Source: Bacteroidales bacterium
GTDB lineage: Bacteria; Bacteroidota; Bacteroidia; Bacteroidales; Muribaculaceae
Assembly (NCBI GenBank): GCA_015061085.1
Contig: SUXG01000010.1
Location: 1 to 64,000 of the forward strand
Direction of reading: 5' to 3'
DNA length: 64,000 nt
Shown: in pieces, positions 1-8,624 of the stretch
Numbering within the stretch: the stretch's first letter is position 1
Layout: each line of letters begins with the position of its first letter
The notes under the pieces: model-generated
Seen by the model: the letters and a program-made list of their open reading frames with translations, nothing else
Database searches by the model: none
What the model was told of the DNA's origin: nothing
Position numbers and translations under genes: made by a program

Positions 1-264
1 TAGGTTTGAACCATCTGTAACAGATGTGGCTCGTTCAACATTGTGGACGAAATTTGCATATCCTTGAATAACGGGAATCAGTTTATGCCGATTCTCACTC
101 TGTCCAATCTCAGCAATGTGAATATCTTGCTGCTTTTGCTGTAGCGTGAGATTATTCTCAATGCCAATTTCGATGCACCGTTTTAGTGTGAGAGTGTCGC
201 TTTGAGCAATACACTCTACAGCTCCGATTGTGAACATCATTACTAATAAACTTTTCAGTTTCAT
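1..264 (-). CDS. TolC-family outer-membrane efflux protein, N-terminal part (runs off left edge)
   Basis: The first 88 codons are visible. A signal peptide (MKLKSLLVMMFTIGAVECIAQ) is followed by TLKRCIEIGIENNLTLQQ, the amphipathic opening helix typical of TolC-type outer-membrane factors. Such proteins form the trimeric exit duct of tripartite efflux or type I secretion systems. The ATG at 264 places the signal peptide at the very N-terminus, so this start is natural. The rest of the gene, and any partner inner-membrane pump genes, lie outside the window. The family call rests on the N-terminus only. Confidence 0.7.
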   Translation of the reverse strand, partial: MKLKSLLVMMFTIGAVECIAQSDTLTLKRCIEIGIENNLTLQQKQQDIHIAEIGQSENRHKLIPVIQGYANFVHNVERATSVTDGSNL

Positions 265-490
265 TTTACACCAATTTTTTATTCATTAAACTCGGTGCAA
301 AGTTCTACAAAACCTCAAGGCGATAGAATATCTGAAACTGCATATAGCCGCTCCATATCGAAACAAAAAAGTTAAAAAGTGTTTTATAGAATAGACAATA
401 ATACAAATAGACCAACAGGTTTAGTTTACCCTATTGGTTATATACCCAAAACGGACTAAACTTGTTTTTGCTTTGACAGCAGCCAAAAAA

Positions 491-540
491 GATGCTGACG
501 AAAAGAGAAAGAAGCTCATTCTTCTTTTTTCGCCAGCATT
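491..540 (-). terminator. Long imperfect hairpin with T-tract, minus strand
   Basis: Bases 492-509 pair with 522-539 with one A/C mismatch. On the minus strand the hairpin is followed by a run of T. It lies downstream of tRNA-Ser and upstream of the TolC-like gene, so it is a second stop for the tRNA transcript. The rest of the 265-634 gap holds the TolC leader and no gene that I can see. Confidence 0.6.
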
Positions 541-587
541 TATCTTAAAAGTTCAATAAAATACAGCCAACCTTGATTTTTGGGTGT

Positions 588-628
588 AAAAAAGGGTGTA
601 AATCTCGTAACTACTTGATTTACACCCT
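588..628 (-). terminator. Rho-independent terminator of tRNA-Ser
   Basis: There is a perfect 12-bp stem (593-604 with 617-628) and a 12-base loop, followed on the minus strand by six T residues. It starts just after the 3' end of tRNA-Ser. Confidence 0.8.
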
Positions 629-634
629 TTACTG

Positions 635-719
635 CGGAGAGAGAGGGATTCGAACCCCCGGAAGCTCTCACTTCAACGGTTTTCAAGACCGCCGCAATCG
701 ACCACTCTGCCATCTCTCC
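635..719 (-). tRNA. tRNA-Ser (anticodon UGA)
   Basis: An 85-nt class II tRNA. The 5' acceptor strand GGAGAGA (719-713) pairs with TCTCTCC (642-636), and the discriminator base is G. The anticodon loop CTTGAAA carries TGA. A long variable arm and the T-loop GGTTCGAATCC are visible. The 3' CCA is not encoded. Confidence 0.95.
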
Positions 720-1005
720 AATTTTTTTTGTTATTGACTCGCTTGTCAATAGCCAAACAGTATTTATTTCCGTTTTGCGAGTGCAAAGTTAGACATTTAT
801 TTTTAAACACGCAAGTTTTTTAAGCAATATTTTTACTATTTTTTATAAATTTATCGTAACAATCTGATTATCAACAATAATAAAAAATCAATATTTACAC
901 CCTATTTCATCAGGAAATAAACCAATCGCAATGGTTAGATTAAAAATAGCACATAATCAGTTTAGGGGTATTCTTTTCAATTTCCTTAAATATCCTTTTT
1001 TAAAG

Positions 1006-1036
1006 ATTGATTTATGATAGTTTCGTTGTAACTTTG
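1006..1036 (+). promoter_or_regulatory. Bacteroidetes-type promoter for the RluA gene
   Basis: ATTG (1006-1009), 19 bases, TAACTTTG (1029-1036). The second box matches the TAnnTTTG -7 consensus exactly and the first is one base off TTTG. It ends 17 bases before the ATG at 1054, giving a very short leader. Confidence 0.7.
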
Positions 1037-1053
1037 CACTTAAAACGAAAAAT

Positions 1054-2709
1054 ATGCAGACAGACAGTCGTTTTCATAAATTTACGGACGATGAGTTGGA
1101 GGGCATTGATTTGCCTTCTTTATTCACCTACCCTTTTAATTACGTTCCTCACGAATTATGCAAAATAGCCTCACTACATTTGACAGACTACCTCAATAGT
1201 AGGTCGGATTGGAAGAAAGAACTACAGGCAGGCAAAATGATGGGCGTGCTGATTGTCAAACATAACAACAAGATTGGATACCTGACTGCATATTCCGGAA
1301 ATTTGGCTCATCGCTACAATCATGAATATTTTGTGCCGGCAGTTTGCGATTTACTCTCCTCCGACGGATTTTTTGCTCCACAAGAAGCTGTCATCACCGG
1401 TATCAATAAAATGATTGACCAAGAGCTTGTCAACCCAGAGCGATTAAGCGCAGCAGATTCCATACGTCAATGCGAACTAACTGCTAACGACGAAATAAAT
1501 GCCTACAAACAATTGATGAAAGAATCGAAAGTTCGAAGAGACATCATGCGCAAACAGGGTTATGATGAGGCTGCTCTAATTGCAGAAAGTCAGTTTCAAA
1601 AAGCACAGTTACGACGTCTGCAAAAAACATGGGCAGAACGTATCGATAAGTTTAGAGCAATCATCACAAATAGCGACAACAAAATAAAAGCATGGAAAGA
1701 GGAGCGCCAACAACGAAGCATAGCATTACAACGGCTTGTTTTCGAACGTTTCGTTATGCTAAATGCTAATGGAGAAAGTAAAAACCTTAATGAAATTTTT
1801 TCGACGACTCCACAAGGATCTCCTCCGTCGGGAGCAGGAGAATGCGCTGCGCCAAAACTTTTGCAATATGCTTATTCAAACGGCTATCAACCTCTGGCTA
1901 TGGCTGAATTTTGGGTCGGAAAATCTCCTAAAGACGAGGTGCGACATCATGGTCATTTCTACCCTTCATGCAAAGCCAAATGTGAACCAATCTTACAATG
2001 GATGCTACAAGGACTCAATGTTGAGCCAAACCCGTTGGAAAACACTGAGAAGAATGTTAAAATAGACATACTGTACGAAGACGAATGGATCATAGCCGTT
2101 GATAAGCCGGAAGGGATGCTTTCTGTTCCCGGCAAACTTTCTGTCGATTCTCTTCAGCAACGTGTGCAAAAGATGTTTGAGGGCGAAGAAATCCATATCG
2201 TTCATCGCCTTGATATGGCTACATCAGGAATTCTACTCTTTGCTCGATCTTCCGAAATACACAAGCGACTGCAAGCCATGTTTAAATCTCACAAAATAAA
2301 AAAATGCTATGCTGCAATCCTTGACGGAGAGATTATCAACAACGACGGAGTTATTGATTTGCCATTAGTACTAAATCCAGATGATCGACCACGCCAAATG
2401 GTGAGTTACCGATATGGCAAGCCGGCAATCACGCATTATCAGACGATCGACATCCGAAATGGCAAAACATTTATTCTGTTCTATCCTATCACCGGTCGTA
2501 CCCACCAATTGCGGGTGCACTCATCGCATTGCGACGGACTGAACACTCCAATACTTGGTGACACTTTATACGGCACTGCCAATAACAGATTGTATCTTCA
2601 CGCGCATCGCATAGACGTCAAACATCCAATTAGCGGAAAAGAGATAACCATCGTTTCACCGATTCCTTTTGGTCGCGATATTTTTATGAAAAATAATAAC
2701 AAACTTTAG
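1054..2709 (+). CDS. RluA-family rRNA pseudouridine synthase with long N-terminal extension
   Basis: A 551-aa cytosolic protein that should convert uridine to pseudouridine in rRNA or tRNA. Residues ~340-545 are the RluA catalytic domain, with the HRLDMATSG motif at 384-392 (catalytic Asp387) and the RTHQLRVH motif further on. Residues 1-330 are an extension that is usual for a subset of Bacteroidetes/Vibrio enzymes. It has a charged coiled-coil stretch (~145-235) and a conserved PPSGAGECAAPKLLQ segment near 257 followed by FYPSCKAKCEPIL. The exact target uridine cannot be read from the sequence. The gene is convergent with the folK operon, with a 35-base gap. Confidence 0.9.
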   Translation: MQTDSRFHKFTDDELEGIDLPSLFTYPFNYVPHELCKIASLHLTDYLNSRSDWKKELQAGKMMGVLIVKHNNKIGYLTAYSGNLAHRYNHEYFVPAVCDLLSSDGFFAPQEAVITGINKMIDQELVNPERLSAADSIRQCELTANDEINAYKQLMKESKVRRDIMRKQGYDEAALIAESQFQKAQLRRLQKTWAERIDKFRAIITNSDNKIKAWKEERQQRSIALQRLVFERFVMLNANGESKNLNEIFSTTPQGSPPSGAGECAAPKLLQYAYSNGYQPLAMAEFWVGKSPKDEVRHHGHFYPSCKAKCEPILQWMLQGLNVEPNPLENTEKNVKIDILYEDEWIIAVDKPEGMLSVPGKLSVDSLQQRVQKMFEGEEIHIVHRLDMATSGILLFARSSEIHKRLQAMFKSHKIKKCYAAILDGEIINNDGVIDLPLVLNPDDRPRQMVSYRYGKPAITHYQTIDIRNGKTFILFYPITGRTHQLRVHSSHCDGLNTPILGDTLYGTANNRLYLHAHRIDVKHPISGKEITIVSPIPFGRDIFMKNNNKL

Positions 2710-2744
2710 CAAGCTTCTATTAATTCCCGGATTTGATTAACACT

Positions 2745-3128
2745 TTAACTTTGATCCGGAACTATCTGACGATAGCCTATTTTAAAAAAGTCGTAAGAAT
2801 AATCTTTATGTCTCACTATTTGATCATTAAAAATGACAATATCCAAATCTATTGGGACAACACCTGTTTTCTTAGCTTCAGGTGTTCTTCCTGAGGATTT
2901 TTCGTAGTCCTTAAGCATCAAATTAAACTCATTTTGCTCACACTTAGTTTCTCCGACAACGACAGCATTCAGGTAGTCACTACCGACTCCACTGAGGGGC
3001 GGTGTCGAATATATCGCCGAGCACTTGAATGATATGAGATTTTCTTCAAGCCACATCATGGCTTGCATCATCCTACTATTAGAGTCTGGCGTATTGCTTC
3101 CAAGCGATATTACAACTTTATTGAGCAT
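2745..3128 (-). CDS. folK: 2-amino-4-hydroxy-6-hydroxymethyldihydropteridine pyrophosphokinase
   Basis: A 127-aa protein, short for HPPK (about 150-160 aa in enterobacteria) but with the core motifs. The opening strand is VVISLGSN, the Mg/ATP-binding part is PIDLDIVIFND with two Asp residues, and the basic loop SSGRTPEAKKTG lies before it. It transfers pyrophosphate from ATP to 6-hydroxymethyl-7,8-dihydropterin in folate synthesis. Its start overlaps the end of the metallophosphoesterase gene by 11 bases, so it is the last gene of a three-gene minus-strand operon. The C-terminal region seen in longer homologues is missing. Confidence 0.88.
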   Translation of the reverse strand: MLNKVVISLGSNTPDSNSRMMQAMMWLEENLISFKCSAIYSTPPLSGVGSDYLNAVVVGETKCEQNEFNLMLKDYEKSSGRTPEAKKTGVVPIDLDIVIFNDQIVRHKDYSYDFFKIGYRQIVPDQS

Positions 3129-4326
3129 TTTCTTTTTTGAGAGTTATCAAAGTCACCTCAGGCGTAGCACCAAGTCTGAAAGGAAGCGCCACTTCTCCGA
3201 GACCGATATTTACATATAATTTTAATTCTTTACCTTCCGGATTTTCCTTTGTGTAAAGGCCACCCCACTCCTTATATTTCCACACAGCCGGCGACCATTT
3301 CCAATCACCAAATTGCAAGACAAACTGCATCCCATGTGTATGTCCGGATAAAGACAAATCTATATTTGAAATTTCCGATACCTCACGTTTCCAATGTTCC
3401 GGATTGTGGGTAAGAAGCACTTTGAAGTTTTCGTCATTAAGATTAGAGTATGCTTTTCGCAAATCGCCATAAACAGAGAATGGAGGCTCACCCCAATTTT
3501 CAACACCTATAATCGCTATGCTATCATTATCTTTTCTTACCCAACAATGCTCATTATTAAGCATTCGCCATCCCATTTTGTTTTGCACATCAATCAATTC
3601 TCGATTATTACGTTCTTTTTCGATCGCTGATGACCAATCCATATAATCGCCATAGTCATGATTTCCAAGCACAGAATAGACTCCCTGCTTCGCTTTCAAT
3701 CTGCTTAATGCGTTGACAAAGGGATAAATTTCTTTCGTATTACGATTTACTATATCGCCGGTAAACAATACCAAATCAGGGTTCAGCGCATTAATAGTAT
3801 CGACCATATTAGAGAGAAAGGCTGTATCTGTACCCCATGTACCTGCATGAATATCACTGATGTGCACGATTTTATAATCGTCAAACGACTTAGGAAGTTT
3901 TTCAAATTCAATAGTCTGACGTGTAACTTCAATATTGTTGCGAGTAACTAATGCGCCCCACCATATAGCTACAAATGAGAATAATGCCAATAATCCTCCA
4001 ATATATTTCAAAACGCTCAAATGCGTTGACTTCCAAAACAACATAACTCGCGATAAGAGCGAAAACAATGCATAGAGCAACTTAGGGATAAATAACGACA
4101 AGAATGTATAGAGCATCCACATTATCGGCTGCAAATCTGCTCCGGCATCACGACGAGGAGAAAGAACAGCTATAATAAGCAACGCCCATATCGACAATAA
4201 TAAGACAATGACAGTCTTTGTTTGCCATCGGTTTTTAAATGAGCGCTTTACATCTCGCCATATAATAAAATCGACACAAAAATTCACGATGAACAATATG
4301 CTCATCATAACAACAGGCAAACGCAT
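3118..4326 (-). CDS. Membrane-anchored calcineurin-type metallophosphoesterase
   Basis: A 402-aa protein. Residues 1-130 contain about four hydrophobic helices. The rest is a metallophosphoesterase domain with motifs in order: DIHAGTWG (D-x-H), GDIVNR, GNHDYG, LTHNPEHW and SGHTHGMQ. These supply the di-metal ligands. The layout matches the YkuE/YaeI-like group, which in some bacteria acts on UDP-DAG-type lipids, but the substrate here is unknown. It starts 6 bases after the acyltransferase gene ends and overlaps folK, so the three are co-transcribed. Confidence 0.88.
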   Translation of the reverse strand: MRLPVVMMSILFIVNFCVDFIIWRDVKRSFKNRWQTKTVIVLLLSIWALLIIAVLSPRRDAGADLQPIMWMLYTFLSLFIPKLLYALFSLLSRVMLFWKSTHLSVLKYIGGLLALFSFVAIWWGALVTRNNIEVTRQTIEFEKLPKSFDDYKIVHISDIHAGTWGTDTAFLSNMVDTINALNPDLVLFTGDIVNRNTKEIYPFVNALSRLKAKQGVYSVLGNHDYGDYMDWSSAIEKERNNRELIDVQNKMGWRMLNNEHCWVRKDNDSIAIIGVENWGEPPFSVYGDLRKAYSNLNDENFKVLLTHNPEHWKREVSEISNIDLSLSGHTHGMQFVLQFGDWKWSPAVWKYKEWGGLYTKENPEGKELKLYVNIGLGEVALPFRLGATPEVTLITLKKENAQ

Positions 4327-4332
4327 AGCTCT

Positions 4333-5502
4333 TTATTCTCCTAAAATCGTGTGCAGTTTATTTTTCAATGGATTGGAATACATAGTCAACATCAATGTCA
4401 TCATGTAGTCTCTTTCTTCTGTCGTAACATCTTGAACATCAACCTTATCAAGTTGAGTATTTAGATAGTCTATAAATTGTTCTTTTTGTTCAGAAGTATA
4501 TTTACGCTCAAAACGAGTTGTCTTATTCAACAAATCGAATGCTATATAGTTTACTTCGAAAATTTCATAACTACGGTGAATTGCTTGGTCTATGATACGA
4601 CCGACATGATGTGCAGCCACATTTGTATCCTTGAAATCGCCTATCTGGTCTAACTTCTGATTGATACGTGGAGTCATTTGGAAATGCACTTTTCCCTTAT
4701 GTTGAAGCAATCCTGTTTCCATTGAGAAAAGGTCATCACGTTGCGACTTTTTAAAGTTAGGATCACGACGTTTCAAAAGGAATTCTCTTGCCTTCAGATA
4801 ATCGTTAGGGTCATATTCGTATGATATCGACACCGGCAACAGATTAACTTCCTTAAGGTTGTCAATAAACGTACCACTATGACCACCCAAAGCCAACATC
4901 TTAATCAAAGCCTCCTGCGTGTGATCACTACTATCCTTAGCTCTGCCCTCACGTTGCGCAATCCATACCGACTGTTTTTTGTCAAGAATAGCGTGATGAA
5001 TGTAGCCCGACAATTGCTTTGCTGCTTGCAATGCTTCACGCATTCCGGTATTTCGCTTCACGATGAAACTTTTATTGAGTCTGACTAGATCTGAAATCCA
5101 GTCAAAAATCAACAAATTATTTCCAATAGCGATTTCTGTCGTTGGCATACTATGACGAAGAAATGCCAAATTCATAAACGAAGCATCAAGAACGATGTCT
5201 CTGTGATTGGTTATAAAGACATAGTTCAAAGCTGAGTTATAGTACTTTGTTCCGCCAATAGTTATTCCTGATGTCGTCTTTTTAGCAAGCATCTCCAAGA
5301 ACGGATACATTATCAAATGCTGAAAATCATATTTGTTTTCGATTTTCAACAACTCATCTATCAATCCCGGAATTGCTTCCTTAGGCATTACGTATCCTAT
5401 TGCATGCAAAAAAGCCGGTTCCTTAACCAATTCTTCCATTTTCTGATGAAAAACAGAATCATCATAAGGACAAATATCGCTAAAATCGTGAATGTCTGTC
5501 AT
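4333..5502 (-). CDS. PlsC-like glycerolipid acyltransferase
   Basis: A 389-aa protein with the glycerol-acyltransferase motif NHRDIVLD (H-x4-D) near residue 96 and a later VWIAQREGRAKD block, equivalent to the phosphate-binding EGTR-type motif. The length exceeds classical PlsC (~250 aa) because of a C-terminal extension. It probably acylates a lipid or lysophospholipid at the inner membrane face; acceptor unknown. It is first in the operon with the phosphoesterase and folK. A -7 box lies at 5580-5587. Confidence 0.82.
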   Translation of the reverse strand: MTDIHDFSDICPYDDSVFHQKMEELVKEPAFLHAIGYVMPKEAIPGLIDELLKIENKYDFQHLIMYPFLEMLAKKTTSGITIGGTKYYNSALNYVFITNHRDIVLDASFMNLAFLRHSMPTTEIAIGNNLLIFDWISDLVRLNKSFIVKRNTGMREALQAAKQLSGYIHHAILDKKQSVWIAQREGRAKDSSDHTQEALIKMLALGGHSGTFIDNLKEVNLLPVSISYEYDPNDYLKAREFLLKRRDPNFKKSQRDDLFSMETGLLQHKGKVHFQMTPRINQKLDQIGDFKDTNVAAHHVGRIIDQAIHRSYEIFEVNYIAFDLLNKTTRFERKYTSEQKEQFIDYLNTQLDKVDVQDVTTEERDYMMTLMLTMYSNPLKNKLHTILGE

Positions 5503-5579
5503 ATTATTTACGGCAGTCTTTGGGTTATTCTAATTATCAGTCTTACGCACTAACGTTTTAAAAGAGTGTAAGATTTTGA

Positions 5580-5587
5580 CAAAGATA
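5580..5587 (-). promoter_or_regulatory. -7 box upstream of the acyltransferase operon
   Basis: Reads TATCTTTG on the minus strand, an exact TAnnTTTG match, about 80 bases before the ATG. The -33 side is weak (no clean TTTG at 19-21 bases). Confidence 0.5.
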
Positions 5588-5634
5588 ACACAAAAATTTT
5601 ATAATCGACTCAATTAATACATTTTTTATTAAAA

Positions 5635-5668
5635 AAAGAGCCTTTTTTGATAAAAAGACCCTTTTAAT
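5635..5668 (-). terminator. Terminator of the TlpA-like gene
   Basis: An A/T-rich hairpin with a GGGTC/GGCTC core closed by G-U pairs, followed on the minus strand by a T-run. It sits ~20 bases past the TlpA-like stop codon. Confidence 0.55.
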
Positions 5669-5686
5669 AACTTTTATTTACCTTGA

Positions 5687-6676
5687 TTATTCTTCCGAAC
5701 CATATACTTGCTCAAGATATGCTGAAATCTGAGAAGGAGATTCACCACGTGATATTATCTTACCGTCAGGACCGATAAGCATCAAGTGTGGAATACCTGT
5801 GAACCCATATATATTATAAGGTATGCGCTCTGCATTATACATTATATCCCATTTGATTTCATATTTATCGACTGATGCTTTTGTGTCTTCTGCCTTATCG
5901 CGTACGGCGACACCAAGTATTTTGAAACCCTTATCGGCAAACTTGTCATACATCTCTTTCAATGCAGGAAACTCCTTAATACAATACGGACACCATGACG
6001 CCCAAAAATCAACCAATACATAATTCCCTTTACCGGCAAAATCGCTCAATTTAGATTCCACGCCATTAGGTTGTTTGGCAGAGAAATCCACAAATTGCTT
6101 ACCGGGCATCGTTGCTGAACGCAAAATCGCAGAATTGCGGTATCTATTCACTCTTTTTGAATCCTTTATATGCTGAGGAGCGACAGAAAGCATGCTATCA
6201 ATCTGTGGCAAATCACTGAAACGCACATATTCTGTAGCAAAATAGACACCTGTCGCCTCTTCTTTATACCTATCATAATTTTCCTTTAGACAATTAACAT
6301 AAAGTTTCATATCATCAAGATTTTCGACAGAGTCAAGTCGTGAATTTGCACGTTTGAACTCTTCGTTTGCAGGAGTACCTGTAGCCAAATAAGTCGAATC
6401 CGACAAAAATATTTTTCCCGGCTCAAGGACTGCGTATGCACGTGTTTTACCGTCAATCATAATCTGCGCCAATCGAGGGGACTCACATTCACCGACAAAC
6501 AATACTTTCCCTTCTTTGATTATTGCACTGTCTAATGCAATCGAATCATCATAATGTGCCAAAACAGCCGTCTTACCATCAAATTTATCAGGAAATTCTG
6601 CATTAAATTCATACTTAGTATTATTGCAACCCATCATAATTGATGCAATAGCAAAAATAGATAATATCTTTTTCAT
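5687..6676 (-). CDS. TlpA-like thioredoxin-fold lipoprotein (DUF4369 type N-terminus)
   Basis: A 329-aa envelope protein. A lipoprotein signal ends in IASIMMGC (acylated Cys17). Residues ~20-190 are an N-terminal domain of the kind found in Bacteroides TlpA/ResA paralogues. Residues ~190-325 are a thioredoxin fold with active site WASWCPYC and a cis-Pro region near GIPHLMLIG. It probably reduces or isomerises disulfides on exported proteins, or acts in cytochrome c maturation. It is a single gene with its own terminator. A TATTTTTG -7-like box lies at 6711-6718 on the minus strand. Confidence 0.88.
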   Translation of the reverse strand: MKKILSIFAIASIMMGCNNTKYEFNAEFPDKFDGKTAVLAHYDDSIALDSAIIKEGKVLFVGECESPRLAQIMIDGKTRAYAVLEPGKIFLSDSTYLATGTPANEEFKRANSRLDSVENLDDMKLYVNCLKENYDRYKEEATGVYFATEYVRFSDLPQIDSMLSVAPQHIKDSKRVNRYRNSAILRSATMPGKQFVDFSAKQPNGVESKLSDFAGKGNYVLVDFWASWCPYCIKEFPALKEMYDKFADKGFKILGVAVRDKAEDTKASVDKYEIKWDIMYNAERIPYNIYGFTGIPHLMLIGPDGKIISRGESPSQISAYLEQVYGSEE

Positions 6677-6900
6677 AACATACGATTATTTAATTTTTTT
6701 GCAATATTCGCAAAAATAAGTCAAACAACCAAATTATCGCTCATAAATTGTGTTAAAACATAAAAATCAACTAAATATATTTATGTTGCTACAATCCGGA
6801 ACTATAGAGGCTCACATATATTATATCTTGCAATAAAAGACATTTCCATCGCTACATATTACATCATTATAAAAAATATCGCAAATTACATCCTTTATTT

Positions 6901-6932
6901 TTTGGCACTGTGCAAACTTTTATCTATCTTTA
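6901..6932 (+). promoter_or_regulatory. Promoter of the glycine cleavage operon
   Basis: TTTG (6901-6904), 20 bases, TATCTTTA (6925-6932). Spacing is as expected for Bacteroidetes sigma-70 promoters and the -7 box is one base off. The leader to the gcvT ATG is ~95 bases. I looked for a tandem glycine riboswitch in 6680-7036 and saw none. The rest of this gap is A/T-rich and shows no gene. Confidence 0.6.
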
Positions 6933-7036
6933 CGGCAAAATTTCGACAATAACGAATCTTTGTCAGTCAAATGATTCTATCAATGACTGCAACATTCTTT
7001 ATTTCAGACAAACAATAACATTATACATTAAATAAA

Positions 7037-8131
7037 ATGGAAGAAAATCTTATTAAAACCTGTCTTCATGACCGCCACGTAGCATTAGGAGCATTAATGT
7101 CTCCATTTGGTGGTTTTGATATGCCTATTCAGTATTCAACAATTATCGACGAGCATAATGCTGTTCGTAATAAAGTTGGTGTTTTTGATGTAAGCCACAT
7201 GGGCGAAGTCAGAATTTCAGGCAAAGACGCATATAAATATGTAAGCCACATCTTCTGCAACGATGTAACAGGCGCTCCTGACGGACAAATTTTCTACGGC
7301 ATGATGTGCTATGAAAATGGGGGTGTAGTTGATGACCTATTGGTATATAAAGTTAACGAAGAAGAATATTTCCTTGTAATCAACGCATCAAACATCGATA
7401 AAGACTTTGCATGGATTCAAAAGAATGCAGAAGGTTACGATGTGAAATGTGAAAACCAAAGCGAATATTATGGTGAAGTAGCTGTTCAAGGTCCAGAAGC
7501 AGAAGCTACATTGATTAAGCTTCTCAACCTTCCTTTGAACGAAATTCCATTCTATAACTTCAAGACATTCGCTATCGACGGAGAAGAAGTGATTATCAGC
7601 CGTACAGGCTACACAGGTGAAGACGGCTTCGAAGTATATGGCAGCCACGACTTCACACGCAAAATTTGGGATATGTTGATGAAAGAAGGTGTTGCTCCTT
7701 GTGGCCTTGGATGTCGTGACACACTTCGTTTTGAAGTAGGTCTTCCTCTTTATGGTCATGAATTGACTGCCGACATCACCCCTATCGAAGCAAGCCTCTC
7801 AATGTTTGCTCGCCTCGAAAAGCCTGAATTTATTGGCAAGGAAGCATTGTTAAAACAAAAAGAAGAAGGTGTGACTCGTCGTATTGTCGGCGTAGAGCTT
7901 GAAGGCAAGGCTGTTCCTCGTCAAGGCTATCCTGTGGAAGTCAATGGCGAAGTGATCGGTGAAGTAACAACCGGTTACAATTCAATTTCCACAGGCAAGA
8001 GCGTTGCAATGGCAATGGTAAAGAAAGAATATACTAAATTAGGCACTCCTGTTGAAATTCGCATCCGCAAAAAGACATTCCCTGGTGTGGTTGTCAAAAA
8101 ACGTTTCTACGAAAAAAATTACAAAAAATAA
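7037..8131 (+). CDS. gcvT: Aminomethyltransferase (glycine cleavage T protein)
   Basis: A 364-aa protein of normal length. It takes the aminomethyl group from lipoyl-GcvH, transfers the methylene to tetrahydrofolate and releases ammonia. Visible family segments include FDMPIQYSTIIDEHNAVR near the N-terminus, VFDVSHMGEVRISG, and the folate-site region SRTGYTGEDGFEVY. First gene of a five-gene operon that encodes every component of the system. Confidence 0.97.
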   Translation: MEENLIKTCLHDRHVALGALMSPFGGFDMPIQYSTIIDEHNAVRNKVGVFDVSHMGEVRISGKDAYKYVSHIFCNDVTGAPDGQIFYGMMCYENGGVVDDLLVYKVNEEEYFLVINASNIDKDFAWIQKNAEGYDVKCENQSEYYGEVAVQGPEAEATLIKLLNLPLNEIPFYNFKTFAIDGEEVIISRTGYTGEDGFEVYGSHDFTRKIWDMLMKEGVAPCGLGCRDTLRFEVGLPLYGHELTADITPIEASLSMFARLEKPEFIGKEALLKQKEEGVTRRIVGVELEGKAVPRQGYPVEVNGEVIGEVTTGYNSISTGKSVAMAMVKKEYTKLGTPVEIRIRKKTFPGVVVKKRFYEKNYKK

Positions 8132-8160
8132 TATAAACCTAATAATTAAACTATAGTATT

Positions 8161-8541
8161 ATGAGCAAAGTATTGAACGACGTTCGTTACGCAGATTCTC
8201 ACGAATGGGTGAAAATCGAAGGTGAATTCGCATTTGTAGGTATCTCTGATTATGCACAACACGCACTTGGCAATATCGTATATGTTGATATGCCTGAAGT
8301 TGGTGACGAAGTGACTCAAGGCGAAGAATTCGGCGCTGTAGAATCAGTAAAAGCAGCAAGCGACTTGATTTCTCCTATCAGCGGTGAAGTTGTTGAAATC
8401 AACGAAGCTCTTGAAGATGCTCCTGAACTCGTTAACGAAGACGCATACGAAAACTGGATTATGAAGGTTAAATTCACTGATGCAGCTGAACTTGACAACC
8501 TTCTCGATGCAGAAGCTTACGCTAAAATCTGCGAAGAATAA
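8161..8541 (+). CDS. gcvH: Glycine cleavage system H protein
   Basis: A 126-aa lipoyl carrier. The lipoylated lysine lies in GAVESVKAASDL (Lys in ESVKA), preceded by the usual GNIVYVDMPEVGD strand. It shuttles the aminomethyl arm between P, T and L proteins. It starts 29 bases after gcvT and is separated from gcvPA by 83 bases that contain a long hairpin. Confidence 0.97.
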   Translation: MSKVLNDVRYADSHEWVKIEGEFAFVGISDYAQHALGNIVYVDMPEVGDEVTQGEEFGAVESVKAASDLISPISGEVVEINEALEDAPELVNEDAYENWIMKVKFTDAAELDNLLDAEAYAKICEE

Positions 8542-8559
8542 TCACTAACGACTTATTAA

Positions 8560-8598
8560 ATATGGGTCTTATAGGCATAAGCCCTATAAGACCTATAT
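8560..8598 (+). promoter_or_regulatory. 16-bp hairpin between gcvH and gcvPA
   Basis: Bases 8560-8575 pair with 8583-8598 over 16 positions, with a single G-U pair and a 7-base loop. No T-run of terminator quality follows (tail is TAGTTTAAAAAA). It may be a partial attenuator, an RNase processing site or a 3'-end stabiliser that keeps gcvT-gcvH mRNA more abundant than gcvP mRNA. Confidence 0.7.
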
Positions 8599-8624
8599 TA
8601 GTTTAAAAAAGCAATCAAAAAACT

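Noticed and set aside
540-749. 69-codon minus-strand ORF
   Set aside because: It covers tRNA-Ser and its terminator, so the coding appearance is a by-product.
6680-7036. Possible glycine riboswitch upstream of gcvT
   Set aside because: I found no paired tandem aptamer folds or conserved cores. Only a promoter and A/T-rich leader are visible.
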